DNA from: Endobacter medicaginis
GTDB lineage: Bacteria > Pseudomonadota > Alphaproteobacteria > Acetobacterales > Acetobacteraceae
Length of the DNA: 64,000 nucleotides
Direction: 5' to 3'
NCBI RefSeq assembly: GCF_014192375.1
Contig: NZ_JACHXV010000006.1
Location: 210,282 to 274,281, forward strand
Numbering within the stretch: the first letter of the stretch is position 1; each line of letters opens with the position of its first letter. The notes beneath the pieces were generated by a model. It did not search any database. It was not told where the DNA came from and saw only the letters and a list, made by a program, of their open reading frames with translations. The position numbers were made by a program, and so were the translations under genes. Positions 38,372 through 46,577 of the stretch are shown one piece after another.

Positions 38372-39181
38372 TCAGGGCGCGAAGTGTCGTGACGGGCCGA
38401 GAATCAGGGCGAAGGCGAGAGACACCGCAAGGCCCGCCGCGAGCATCGCGCGGCTGCGTGGCAGCGCGACCTGCCGTGCCTCGCCAGTCTCGCCGGTCGC
38501 GTAGCCGATCGAGATGAAGCCGGCCAGACCGCCCAGCGACGAGGCGGCGGCGGACATCAGCGTGATGACCAGTCCGAGCGGGTTGAGCAGCCCGACCAGC
38601 ACCGCGGCGATGCCGGCGCTGAGATAATACAGATGGGCGAGCCGGCGTCGCGCCATGCGGGTCTGCGGACCGAGGCCGATGATGCGGTTCAGCGCGCGGA
38701 TCGCGGCGACGACGAGAAGGGCATAGCTCGCTGCACCGATCGCGATCTCGACGAGGCGGAACCACCAGCCGAGACCCAGGCCCGACAGGCTGCCGCCCTC
38801 GCCGATGCCGAGATCGCCGAACCCGCTGACCCCGGAAAACAGTACGTAGCCGGAAGCGACGAAGGCCTCGCTGACCCAGATCCACCACAGCACGATGCGA
38901 GTCGGCCCCCCTGCCGGACGATGGCCGAGCGACCAGGCGAGGATCGCCAGCGCGACGTTGGCCATTGGACCGGCACAGGCGACGACGACGTCACGCAAGG
39001 GCGACAGCCCCGTGCAATCGACATAGAAGGCGCCGATCGTTGCCACATGACCGCCAAGCGCGATGCAGGACGTCGCATGACCACCGATCTCGTGCCACAT
39101 CGTCAGCAGCGGCATCAGCAGCAGACCCCAGCCGATGACGGTGACCGGTTCGATGACGGGCGCGCGTGTCTCGTTGTTCAC
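38372..39181 (-). CDS. polytopic membrane protein with HEIGGH motif, putative M50-like
   Basis: A 269-residue protein with about six hydrophobic helices. Near the N-terminus, in the first helix, it has MWHEIGGHATSC: H30-E31-IGG-H35, one residue longer than the HExxH of site-2 proteases. DVVVACAGPMANVALAIL follows, resembling the second conserved region of M50 peptidases (AGPxxN). Whether it is a working intramembrane protease or a relative with altered spacing cannot be said. The GTG start overlaps the preceding hydrolase stop (GTGA). It converges on the EnvC-like gene with one base between stops. Confidence 0.7.
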   Translation of the reverse strand: MNNETRAPVIEPVTVIGWGLLLMPLLTMWHEIGGHATSCIALGGHVATIGAFYVDCTGLSPLRDVVVACAGPMANVALAILAWSLGHRPAGGPTRIVLWWIWVSEAFVASGYVLFSGVSGFGDLGIGEGGSLSGLGLGWWFRLVEIAIGAASYALLVVAAIRALNRIIGLGPQTRMARRRLAHLYYLSAGIAAVLVGLLNPLGLVITLMSAAASSLGGLAGFISIGYATGETGEARQVALPRSRAMLAAGLAVSLAFALILGPSRHFAP

Positions 39182-39786
39182 CCGAGGATCAACGCCAGAA
39201 AAGCGGCGGCCTGACGCAACCCGTCGGGCGAGATCGTGTGGCCCAGCCCGGGCTCGGTCATGAAGCGCAGATCCGCGCCTGCCCCCTCGAGCATCGCGGC
39301 GGTGTGACGGCCGGCGGCGAGCGGGATCACCTCGTCGGCCTCACCGTTGACCATCAGCACCCTGGCTCCGCGAACGGCGGGCGAGATCGGGGTCACCAAC
39401 GGCAGCAGGCCGGCGAACCCCACCACGCCGGCGCCGCGCCAGCGCCCGGTCGCGACCGCATCGAGCGACATGATCGCGCCCTGAGAGAAGCCGACCAGGG
39501 CGACGCGGTCGAGCCGGTCGGTGAAACCGGCCCCGGCGATGGCGTCGGCGACGGTGCGGTCGAACGCCGCGCGTGCCTCGGCGACCCGGCCACCGAGATT
39601 GTCGATGCCGATGCCGGCCAGGCTGAACCATTGCCGGCCGAATGGCGCCTGGTCGAACGGGAACGGGGCATCAGGGGCGACGAAGCGCGTCCGCGGCAGC
39701 ACCGGTGCGGCCATCTGTCCGACCGGCACCAGATCGGCACCGCTCGCACCGACGCCATGCAGCAGGACCACCAGTGACTCGCTCAT
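39178..39786 (-). CDS. alpha/beta hydrolase, phospholipase/carboxylesterase type
   Basis: A 202-residue serine hydrolase of the carboxylesterase/phospholipase family (YpfH/EstB-like). LVVLLHGVGASGADL starts the fold, GFSQG carries the nucleophile serine, the acid is in NGEADEVIP and the histidine in GLGHTISPDGLRQA. No signal peptide. It begins at ATG 39786, overlapping the end of the upstream hydrolase gene by four bases, and its stop overlaps the next gene's start. The three minus-strand genes form a tightly coupled operon. The natural ester substrate is unknown. Confidence 0.9.
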   Translation of the reverse strand: MSESLVVLLHGVGASGADLVPVGQMAAPVLPRTRFVAPDAPFPFDQAPFGRQWFSLAGIGIDNLGGRVAEARAAFDRTVADAIAGAGFTDRLDRVALVGFSQGAIMSLDAVATGRWRGAGVVGFAGLLPLVTPISPAVRGARVLMVNGEADEVIPLAAGRHTAAMLEGAGADLRFMTEPGLGHTISPDGLRQAAAFLALILG

Positions 39787-40709
39787 GCCCCTTCCCCCGC
39801 CTCCGGCGCGCCGAGCACCGATCCGATGAACGCGCCCACCCGGCTGCGATAGGCCTCGCCCCACAGCCGGCAGATCGCCATATGGTCGCCCGGCACCAGC
39901 CAGAGCTGTTTGGGCTCCGGTGCGGCATCGAAGATCTGCATCGTTTCGGATGCCAGCACGGCGCTGTCATCGAGTCCACCGATCACCAGCACCGCCCCCC
40001 GCAGCCGCGGCAGCGCCGGCAGCGTCGCATAGGCCTGCGGCCAGGCGCCGAAACGCAGCCGCGACTGGAAGCTTACCCAGGGCTCGGCGAGCCAGGCCAG
40101 CGGGCGGCCGAGCCACTCGGCGATGCGGTTGCGGATCGTCTGCCGCGCGCCGGGATACACACCCTGCAGCACCATCGCCTCGGCCGGCAGCGGACCGTCC
40201 GGCCCGAGCAGTGCCGCCGCCCCGCCGAGCGAGATGCCGATCACCGCGATCGCCGCACCGCCCTGATGCGCGCGCAGCCAGTCGAATCCCGCCCGCGCCT
40301 CGCGCGCCTCGCGCAGCCCGAAGCTGCACGCCACCCGCTCGGAGCCGCCATGGCCGCGGAAATCGAGCCTGAGCGACGCATAGCCGAGCGAGGCGAGCCA
40401 CGATGCGTGCCGCGCCAGAGCCGCACGCGACTCGCCGATCCCGTGCAGCAGCAGCACGGCAGGGGAATGAGGCGTGCGGCCGGGCGTGTAGGTGGCGGCG
40501 ATGGCGGTGCCGTCGGAGGCGACGAGGCCCAGATCGACCGCCGGCGGCTTCGTGACCGCGGATCGCTCCAGCCCGCGCTGGCGGCCGACATTGCGCACCA
40601 TCAGCCCGCCCATCCACCACACGCCGCCCCAGGCCAGCGAGACGCAGGCCAGACCGATCGCGAAGCCCGCTCCCCGGCGCGCGGCTGGCGTGATACAGAC
40701 GCCTCTCAT
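39783..40709 (-). CDS. membrane-anchored alpha/beta hydrolase
   Basis: A 308-residue serine hydrolase. After a basic N-terminus, one hydrophobic segment ([20 protein letters not shown]) anchors or exports it. Then come [39 protein letters not shown], the nucleophile elbow [10 protein letters not shown], an acid region [11 protein letters not shown] and the histidine in [10 protein letters not shown]. The ATG at 40709 shares two bases with the divergent gltX ATG, so the true start may lie a little further in. It belongs to the same operon as the following esterase and membrane protein. Confidence 0.82.
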   Translation of the reverse strand: MRGVCITPAARRGAGFAIGLACVSLAWGGVWWMGGLMVRNVGRQRGLERSAVTKPPAVDLGLVASDGTAIAATYTPGRTPHSPAVLLLHGIGESRAALARHASWLASLGYASLRLDFRGHGGSERVACSFGLREAREARAGFDWLRAHQGGAAIAVIGISLGGAAALLGPDGPLPAEAMVLQGVYPGARQTIRNRIAEWLGRPLAWLAEPWVSFQSRLRFGAWPQAYATLPALPRLRGAVLVIGGLDDSAVLASETMQIFDAAPEPKQLWLVPGDHMAICRLWGEAYRSRVGAFIGSVLGAPEAGEGA

Positions 40710-42141
40710 GTCGACCCCCCTGCCCGGCCCCGTCCGCACCCGCTTTGCTCCCTCGCCGACCGGAATGCTGCATATCGGCGGCGCACGCACCGCATTGTTC
40801 AACTATCTTTTCGCCCGGCACCATGGCGGTGAGTACCTGTTGCGCATCGAGGATACCGATCGCGAGCGCAGCACGCAGGCGGCCGTCGACGTGATCCTCG
40901 ACGGGCTGCACTGGCTGGGCCTCGATCCGGACCATCCGCCGGTGTTCCAGTCCACCCGGGCGGCGCGTCATGCCGAGGTCGCGCACGCGATGCTGGCGGC
41001 CGGGCAGGCCTATCGCTGCTTCTGCACCGCCGAGGAGCTGCGCGAGATGCGCGAACGCGCGATCGCCGAGAAGCGGCCGCCGCGCTATGACGGCACCTGG
41101 CGCGACCGCGATCCGGCCACCGCCCCGCCCGGCGCCCCCTTCACCATCCGCCTGCGCGCGCCGCAGACCGGCGAGGTGACGATCGACGATCTGGTGCAGG
41201 GCCCGGTCACGGTGGCCAATGCCGAGCTCGACGACATGATCCTGCTGCGCAGCGACGGCAGCCCGACCTATCTGCACGCCGTGGTCGTCGACGACCACGA
41301 CATGGGCATCACCCATGTGATCCGCGGCGACGATCACCTCACCAACACCTTCCGCCAGGCGCAGATCTACGCCGCCAATGGCTGGGAGCGACCGCGCTTC
41401 GCCCATATCCCGCTGATCCATGGCCCGGACGGGGCGAAGCTGTCGAAGCGGCACGGCGCGCAGTCGGTGACGGAATTCCGCGACCAGGGGCTGCTGCCGG
41501 AGGCGCTGTGCAACTACCTCCTGCGCCTCGGATGGGGACATGGCGACACCGAGATCATCGACCGCGCCGAGCAGATCCGGCTGTTCGATCTCGACGGGGT
41601 CGGGCGCGGCGCCTCGCGCATGGACTACGCCAAGCTCACCCATATCAACGGCGTGTATCTCCGCGGCGCCGATGACGGGCGGCTTGCCGACGACGTGATC
41701 GCGCGTCTGTCCGGGCGGCCGGGGCTGGTGCTCGACGACACCGCGCGGGTCCGCATCCGCGCGCTGATGCCGGGACTGAAGGAGCGGGCGAAATCGCTCG
41801 CCGATCTCGCCGACAACGCCGCCTTCCTCGCCCGTCCGCTGCCGCTCGACTACGAGCCCAAGGCGCGCGCACTGATCGAGGGGGGAGCCGAACTCCTGCG
41901 CGGCCTCGCCGCCACGCTCGCACCCGTCGAACCGTTCACCGCCGACGCCATCGACGCAGCGCTCCGCGCCTTCGCCGAGCATTCGGGACACAAGCTCGGC
42001 CAGGTCGCGCAGCCGCTGCGCGCCGCCCTCACCGGGTCCACCACCAGCCCCGGCATCGACGCCACCGCCGCTGCACTCGGCCGCGACGAATGTCTCGCCC
42101 GCATCGGTGCGGCCATCGCGACCGTCGCCCAGCATGCGTGA
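40708..42141 (+). CDS. gltX: glutamyl-tRNA synthetase
   Basis: A 477-residue class I synthetase. [32 protein letters not shown] contains the HIGH-type motif as [17 protein letters not shown] binds glutamate, and the KMSKS-type loop is [11 protein letters not shown]. The anticodon-binding helical domain is the last 150 residues. [17 protein letters not shown] starts at 40708, overlapping the divergent hydrolase start. The last eight bases overlap pyrB. Many alphaproteobacteria carry two GltX proteins, and this one could charge tRNA-Glu or also tRNA-Gln. Confidence 0.96.
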   Translation: MSTPLPGPVRTRFAPSPTGMLHIGGARTALFNYLFARHHGGEYLLRIEDTDRERSTQAAVDVILDGLHWLGLDPDHPPVFQSTRAARHAEVAHAMLAAGQAYRCFCTAEELREMRERAIAEKRPPRYDGTWRDRDPATAPPGAPFTIRLRAPQTGEVTIDDLVQGPVTVANAELDDMILLRSDGSPTYLHAVVVDDHDMGITHVIRGDDHLTNTFRQAQIYAANGWERPRFAHIPLIHGPDGAKLSKRHGAQSVTEFRDQGLLPEALCNYLLRLGWGHGDTEIIDRAEQIRLFDLDGVGRGASRMDYAKLTHINGVYLRGADDGRLADDVIARLSGRPGLVLDDTARVRIRALMPGLKERAKSLADLADNAAFLARPLPLDYEPKARALIEGGAELLRGLAATLAPVEPFTADAIDAALRAFAEHSGHKLGQVAQPLRAALTGSTTSPGIDATAAALGRDECLARIGAAIATVAQHA

Positions 42142-43096
42142 CGGCACGCCGCATTTCTTCGCGAGGATGCAGTCCCAGCGCCATCTGCTGGGGCTGCAGG
42201 GCATGCACCCCAGCCAGATCGTCCCGATCCTCGATCTCGCCGAGAGCTACGCGCTGCTCAACCGCTCGCGCAAGACACAGCGCGACGTGCTGCGTGGGCT
42301 GACGCTGATCAACCTGTTCTTCGAGGACTCCACCCGCACCCGCACCAGCTTCGAGCTCGCCGGCAAGCGTCTTGGCGCTGATGTCATCAACATGTCGGTC
42401 TCGACCTCGTCGGTGAACAAGGGCGAGACCCTGCTGGATACCGCCGCCACCCTCAATGCCATGCGCACCGACCTGCTCGTCGTGCGTCACGCCCAGTCCG
42501 GCGCCCCCGCCCTGCTGAGCCAGAAGGTCGATGCCGCCGTCATCAACGCCGGCGACGGCATGCACGAACACCCCACCCAGGCGCTGCTCGACGCGCTCAC
42601 CATCCGTCGCCATTTCGGCCATCTCGACGGGCTCACCGTCGCCATCTGCGGCGACGTGGCCCACTCCCGCGTCGCGCGCTCCAACATCCATCTGCTCACC
42701 GCGATGGGCGCGGAAGTCCGCGTCGTCGCACCCCCCACCCTGCTGCCCGGCGCGATCAACCAGCTCGGCGTGCAGGTGTTTCACCACATGGCCGGCGGCC
42801 TCGCCGACGCCCATGTGGTGATGATGCTGCGCCTGCAACGCGAGCGCATGAGCGCCGGCCTGGTGCCGAGCGCGCGCGAGTATTTCCGCTTCTTCGGTCT
42901 CGATGCCGAACGCCTCGCCCTCGCCCGCCCCGACGCGCTGGTGATGCATCCCGGCCCGATGAACCGCGGCGTCGAGATCGACAGCCCCGTCGCCGACGAC
43001 GCTCGCCACAGCGTCATCGCCGAACAGGTCGAAATGGGCGTCGCCGTGCGCATGGCGGTGCTCGATCTGCTCTCACGCCGCAGGAACGAGACATGA
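42134..43096 (+). CDS. pyrB: aspartate carbamoyltransferase catalytic subunit
   Basis: A 320-residue enzyme that joins carbamoyl phosphate and aspartate in pyrimidine synthesis, using the product of carA-car[22 protein letters not shown] is the carbamoyl-phosphate loop, [17 protein letters not shown] follows, and the aspartate loop is [14 protein letters not shown] 42134 overlaps the gltX end by eight bases. The next gene is a degenerate dihydroorotase, the arrangement known from the pyrB-pyrC' ATCase complexes in which the pseudo-enzyme is structural. Confidence 0.96.
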   Translation: MRDGTPHFFARMQSQRHLLGLQGMHPSQIVPILDLAESYALLNRSRKTQRDVLRGLTLINLFFEDSTRTRTSFELAGKRLGADVINMSVSTSSVNKGETLLDTAATLNAMRTDLLVVRHAQSGAPALLSQKVDAAVINAGDGMHEHPTQALLDALTIRRHFGHLDGLTVAICGDVAHSRVARSNIHLLTAMGAEVRVVAPPTLLPGAINQLGVQVFHHMAGGLADAHVVMMLRLQRERMSAGLVPSAREYFRFFGLDAERLALARPDALVMHPGPMNRGVEIDSPVADDARHSVIAEQVEMGVAVRMAVLDLLSRRRNET

Positions 43097-43108
43097 GCGG
43101 GCCTGTCT

Positions 43109-43158
43109 CGGGGGCCCTGCCCCCGAACCCCCGGCAAAGGGCTCAGCCCTTTGCAATC
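43109..43158 (+). repeat. REP-like unit, left copy
   Basis: CGGGGGCCCTGCCCCCG, then AACCCCCGG, then the perfect hairpin GCAAAGGGC-TCA-GCCCTTTGC (43134-43154). The same module, with a different hairpin stem, occurs inverted at 43221-43276. Short elements of this design recur in intergenic regions of Acetobacteraceae; that is recollection, not checked here. Confidence 0.75.
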
Positions 43159-43166
43159 CGCTTGTT

Positions 43167-43212
43167 AAGACCGATGACAGGGAGGGGCGCGCCCCTCCCT
43201 GTCATCGGTCTT
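43167..43212. repeat. 46-bp perfect palindrome
   Basis: Two exactly complementary 23-base arms with no loop, starting AAGACCGATGACAGGGAGGG and centred between 43189 and 43190. It lies between two oppositely oriented REP-like units in the pyrB-pyrC' gap. It can form a cruciform, or a strong RNA hairpin that could reduce read-through from pyrB. Confidence 0.9.
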
Positions 43213-43220
43213 CATAAATC

Positions 43221-43276
43221 GCAGGTGCAGGAGGCCGAGCCTCCTGCCGGGGGTGCGGGGGCAGAGCCCCCGGGAC
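43221..43276 (-). repeat. REP-like unit, right copy (inverted)
   Basis: Read on the minus strand it repeats the left copy: GGGGGCTCTGCCCCCG, CACCCCCGG, then the hairpin GCAGGAGGC-TCG-GCCTCCTGC (43227-43247 on plus). The stem bases differ from the left copy but pair perfectly, showing compensatory change. It ends ten bases before the pyrC' ATG. Confidence 0.75.
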
Positions 43277-43286
43277 GGAACCACAC

Positions 43287-44564
43287 ATGACCACGATATT
43301 CGACAATGTGAGGCTGATCGACCCTGCCAGCGGGCTCGACCGGCCGGGGCGGCTGCGGGTCGAGGGGGGGCGGATCGTCGGCATCGACGAGAGCCCCTCG
43401 GGGGCGGCGCCGGAGGGGGTGGAGCGGATCGATGGCGGGGGGGCCGTGCTGTGTCCCGGGCTGGTCGATCTGCGGGCCTCGCTGGGCGAGCCTGGGCATG
43501 AGTATCGCGAGACGTTCAAGTCGGCGGCGAAGGCGGCGGCGGCGGGCGGGATCACGACGCTGGCGGTGCTGCCGGATTCCGCGCCGGCGGTGGATGATCC
43601 GGCGATGGCGCGGTTCATCGCGGCGCGCGGCGGCGAGACGGGCAGTGTCGATGTGCTGCCGTATGGGGCGCTGACCAGAAGCTGCGCGGGCGAGGAGCTG
43701 GCGGAGATCGGGCTGCTGCACGAGGCGGGGTGTGTGGCGCTGACGGATGGGCGTCGCGCACTGGCCAGCCCGCGGCTGATGCGGCTGGCGCTGAGTTACG
43801 CGCGGGCGTTTGGGGCGATCGTGGTGCAGCATCCGGAGGAGCCGGCACTGGCGAAGGGTGGGGCGGCGACCGAGGGGGAGCTGGCGACGCGGATGGGGCT
43901 GCCGGGAATCCCGGCGGCGGCGGAGGCGCTGATGGTGGCGCGCGACATCCGGCTGGCGAAGCTGACGGGCGGCAGGCTGCATTTCGGCCATGTCTCGACG
44001 GGCGAAGCGATCGGGCTGATCCGGGCGGCGAAGGCCGAAGGGCTGGCGGTGAGCTGCGACACCGCACCGCCCTATTTCGATCTCAACGAGACGGCGATTG
44101 GCGATTTCCGCACCTATGCGAAGCTGTCGCCGCCGTTGCGCCCCGAGAGCGACCGCCGCGCGGTCTGCGAGGCGCTGGCCGACGGAACCATCGACGCGAT
44201 CGCGTCGGACCACATGCCGCGCGATGCGGACGACAAGCGGCTGCCGTTCGCGCAGGCGGCGTCGGGCGGAACCGGGCTGGTGACGTTGCTGGGGGTGACG
44301 CTGGCGCGGGTGCATGACGGCACGCTGTCGCTGATCGAGGCGATCGGGCTGGTCACCGCGCGCCCGGCGGCACTGTTCGGGCTGCGGGCGGGGCGGCTGG
44401 CGGTGGGCGACGCGGCGGATCTGTGCCTGTTCGATCCCGAGCGGGGGTGGCGCGTGGAGGCGGGCGAACTGCCTGGCCGGGCGCAGAACACGCCGTTCGA
44501 CGGGCGGGCGCTGGAGGGGCGCGTGCTGGGCACGTGGAAAGACGGCGCGCGGGTGTTCGGATGA
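43287..44564 (+). CDS. pyrC: dihydroorotase-like protein PyrC', probably catalytically inactive
   Basis: A 425-residue amidohydrolase-fold protein of the type I dihydroorotase family. The usual metal motif DxHxHLREPG reads D61-LRASLGEPG here: both zinc histidines (R63, S65) and the substrate arginine (G67) are lost. The later TPHH-like site is TAPPYF, while SDHMPRD keeps its aspartate. Such inactive PyrC' proteins are known to hold the PyrB subunits together in Pseudomonas-type aspartate transcarbamoylase. A true dihydroorotase must then be encoded elsewhere. It lies 190 bases after pyrB, separated by REP elements, and its stop overlaps plsY (ATGA). Confidence 0.9.
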   Translation: MTTIFDNVRLIDPASGLDRPGRLRVEGGRIVGIDESPSGAAPEGVERIDGGGAVLCPGLVDLRASLGEPGHEYRETFKSAAKAAAAGGITTLAVLPDSAPAVDDPAMARFIAARGGETGSVDVLPYGALTRSCAGEELAEIGLLHEAGCVALTDGRRALASPRLMRLALSYARAFGAIVVQHPEEPALAKGGAATEGELATRMGLPGIPAAAEALMVARDIRLAKLTGGRLHFGHVSTGEAIGLIRAAKAEGLAVSCDTAPPYFDLNETAIGDFRTYAKLSPPLRPESDRRAVCEALADGTIDAIASDHMPRDADDKRLPFAQAASGGTGLVTLLGVTLARVHDGTLSLIEAIGLVTARPAALFGLRAGRLAVGDAADLCLFDPERGWRVEAGELPGRAQNTPFDGRALEGRVLGTWKDGARVFG

Positions 44565-45202
44565 TGGATTCGACGGCGATGTTCCGCCTCGCGGTGGCGG
44601 TGGTGGCGTATGGGCTGGGGTCGATCCCGTTCGGGCTGATCGTGACGCGACTGGGCGGCGCGGGTGATATCCGCGCCATCGGCTCGGGCAATATCGGTGC
44701 GACCAACGTGCTGCGCACGGGGCGCAAGGGTCTCGCCGCGGCGACGCTGCTGCTGGACGGGCTCAAGGGGGTCGTGGCGGTGGCGGGCGCGCGGATGGCG
44801 GCGCATCTGTGGTTCGCCGCCATCCCCTCGGTGGCGGTGGCCGCGGCCTGCATCGCGGCGGTGGCCGCCGTGGTGGGGCACTGCTTTCCGGTCTGGCTGC
44901 GCTTTCATGGCGGCAAGGGCGTGTCGACCGCGCTGGGGGTGGCGTTCGCGCTGGACTGGCGGGTGGGGCTGCTGTGCGCGGCGTGCTGGCTGGTGACGGC
45001 CAGGCTCACGCGGATTTCCTCTGCCGGCGCGCTGGTGGCGATCGGGCTGCTGCCGGTGTTTCTGTGGGCGCTGGACGGGGTTTGGCCGGCAGTGGCAGGG
45101 CTCGCCGTGGCGGTGATCGTGTTCGGACGCCATCACGAGAACATCGCCCGGCTGCGGGCGGGCACCGAGCCGCGCATCGGGCAACGTTCGCGCTCGGCGT
45201 GA
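44561..45202 (+). CDS. plsY: glycerol-3-phosphate acyltransferase PlsY
   Basis: A 213-residue integral membrane enzyme that acylates glycerol-3-phosphate from acyl phosphate, the first step of phospholipid synthesis. The three PlsY motifs are clear: GSGNIGATNVLRTGRKG, HGGKGVSTALG, and HHENIARLRAGTEPRIG at the C-terminus. AYGLGSIPFGLIVTR is the usual first helix. About five hydrophobic helices. Its start overlaps the pyrC' stop (ATGA) and its stop overlaps dprA (GTGA). Confidence 0.95.
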   Translation: MMDSTAMFRLAVAVVAYGLGSIPFGLIVTRLGGAGDIRAIGSGNIGATNVLRTGRKGLAAATLLLDGLKGVVAVAGARMAAHLWFAAIPSVAVAAACIAAVAAVVGHCFPVWLRFHGGKGVSTALGVAFALDWRVGLLCAACWLVTARLTRISSAGALVAIGLLPVFLWALDGVWPAVAGLAVAVIVFGRHHENIARLRAGTEPRIGQRSRSA

Positions 45203-46335
45203 GCGGCGGCGAGCTCCCGTTCGCCGAGCGCCTCGCGCGGCTGCGGCTGATCCGCAGCGAGGGGGTGGGGCCGGTCGGCTATCGCTCGCTGCTGGGGCGG
45301 TTCGGCGATGCATTGTCGGCGCTCGACGCGATGCCGGGGCTGGCGCGCGCCCGGGGCCGCGCGGAAAAGCTGCGCGTGGCCGGACGCGACGAGGCCGAGC
45401 GCGAGCTGGGGGCGCTGGCGCGCGCCGATGCGCGTCTGGTGCTGCTGGGCGAGGCGCTGTATCCGCCGCTGCTGGCCCGGTTGCCGGATGCGCCGCCGGC
45501 GCTGAGCGTGCTGGGCGATGCGACGCTGCTGGCCTGCCGGGGGGTCGGCGTGGTGGGCGCGCGCAACGCGTCGAGCAACGGGCTGCGCATGGCCGAGATG
45601 CTGGCGGGCGAGCTGGTGCTGGCGGGGCTGGTGGTGGTGTCGGGGCTGGCGCGGGGCATCGACGCGGCGGCGCATCGGGCCGCTCTCGCGGTGGCGCCGC
45701 ATCCGGGGCGCAGCGGTCCGACCATCGCCTGCATCGCCGGCGGGCTGGACAAGCCCTATCCACCCGAGAACGCACCACTGCAGGCCGAGATCGCGCAGGT
45801 CGGCTGCGTGGTGACGGAGGCGCCGTTCGGCACGGTGCCGCAGGCAAGGCATTTCCCGCGGCGCAACCGGCTGATCGCCGGGCTGAGCCTGGGCACTGTG
45901 GTGATCGAGGCGGCGATGCAGTCGGGCAGCCTGATCACCGCGCGGCTGGCGGTGGAGAATGGCCGCGAGGTGTTCGCCGTGCCCGGCTCGCCGCTCGATC
46001 CACGCTCGCGGGGAGCCAACAACCTGCTGCGACAGGGCGCGGTGCTCACCGAGGGGATCGCCGACATCCTGCGCGAGCTGCCGCCCGGGACGCCGGCGGG
46101 ATTTGCCGAGTCGGCATCCGGCTGGGGCGGCGGCCCCGAGGACTGGGCGGCGCTGGACGCGATCCGCGACCGGGTGGTGGAACTGCTCGGCCCCTCGCCG
46201 GCCCCGATCGACGACCTGATCCGCCGCGCCGGCGCCTCCGCCCCGGCGGTGCTGACCGTGCTGACTGAACTCGAGCTGGCCGGGCGGGCGGAGACGCTGC
46301 CGGGCCACCGCGTCTGCCTGCTCGGGCGATTCTGA
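45199..46335 (+). CDS. dprA: DNA-processing protein DprA
   Basis: A 378-residue DprA/Smf protein, which loads RecA on incoming single-stranded DNA in natural transformation. The Rossmann core shows GVGVVGARNASSNGLRMAEMLAGEL, VVSGLARGIDAAAHRAAL, IAGGLDKPYPPENAPL, then RHFPRRNRLIAGLSLGTVVIEAAMQSGSLITARLA and VFAVPGSPLDPRSRGANNLLRQGA. A winged-helix C-terminus follows. The GTG start at 45199 overlaps the plsY stop. Its presence alone does not show that the organism is competent. Confidence 0.95.
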   Translation: MSGGELPFAERLARLRLIRSEGVGPVGYRSLLGRFGDALSALDAMPGLARARGRAEKLRVAGRDEAERELGALARADARLVLLGEALYPPLLARLPDAPPALSVLGDATLLACRGVGVVGARNASSNGLRMAEMLAGELVLAGLVVVSGLARGIDAAAHRAALAVAPHPGRSGPTIACIAGGLDKPYPPENAPLQAEIAQVGCVVTEAPFGTVPQARHFPRRNRLIAGLSLGTVVIEAAMQSGSLITARLAVENGREVFAVPGSPLDPRSRGANNLLRQGAVLTEGIADILRELPPGTPAGFAESASGWGGGPEDWAALDAIRDRVVELLGPSPAPIDDLIRRAGASAPAVLTVLTELELAGRAETLPGHRVCLLGRF

Positions 46336-46577
46336 CGCGATCGTCGGGCGTCTGCGCCGGTCTCGGAAACACTCCGTCTGCCGACGCCCGATTCCGTGCC
46401 TGCAGGCGCACTGGTGAGCGGTGATCCCCCCCCTGACGATGGCGCATTGACGCCCCGGGGTTGCACTGCCAACTCTCGCTGCCTGTGGGTCGGGGCTCGA
46501 CTTGGCCGGGACTCATCTTATATGGGCTGTCTGGCTGACCATCCGGTCAGACCGCCGCGAGGGGCATGAAGCAGCGC

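Noticed and set aside
43097..43286. CRISPR-like array or small ORF between pyrB and pyrC'
   Set aside because: Only two repeat units, in inverted orientation, with no regular spacers; the open frame across it is an accident of the repeats.
46336..46577. A promoter for topA around TATATG at 46520
   Set aside because: The -10-like box has no -35 element at normal distance; the region probably holds a promoter but I cannot place it.
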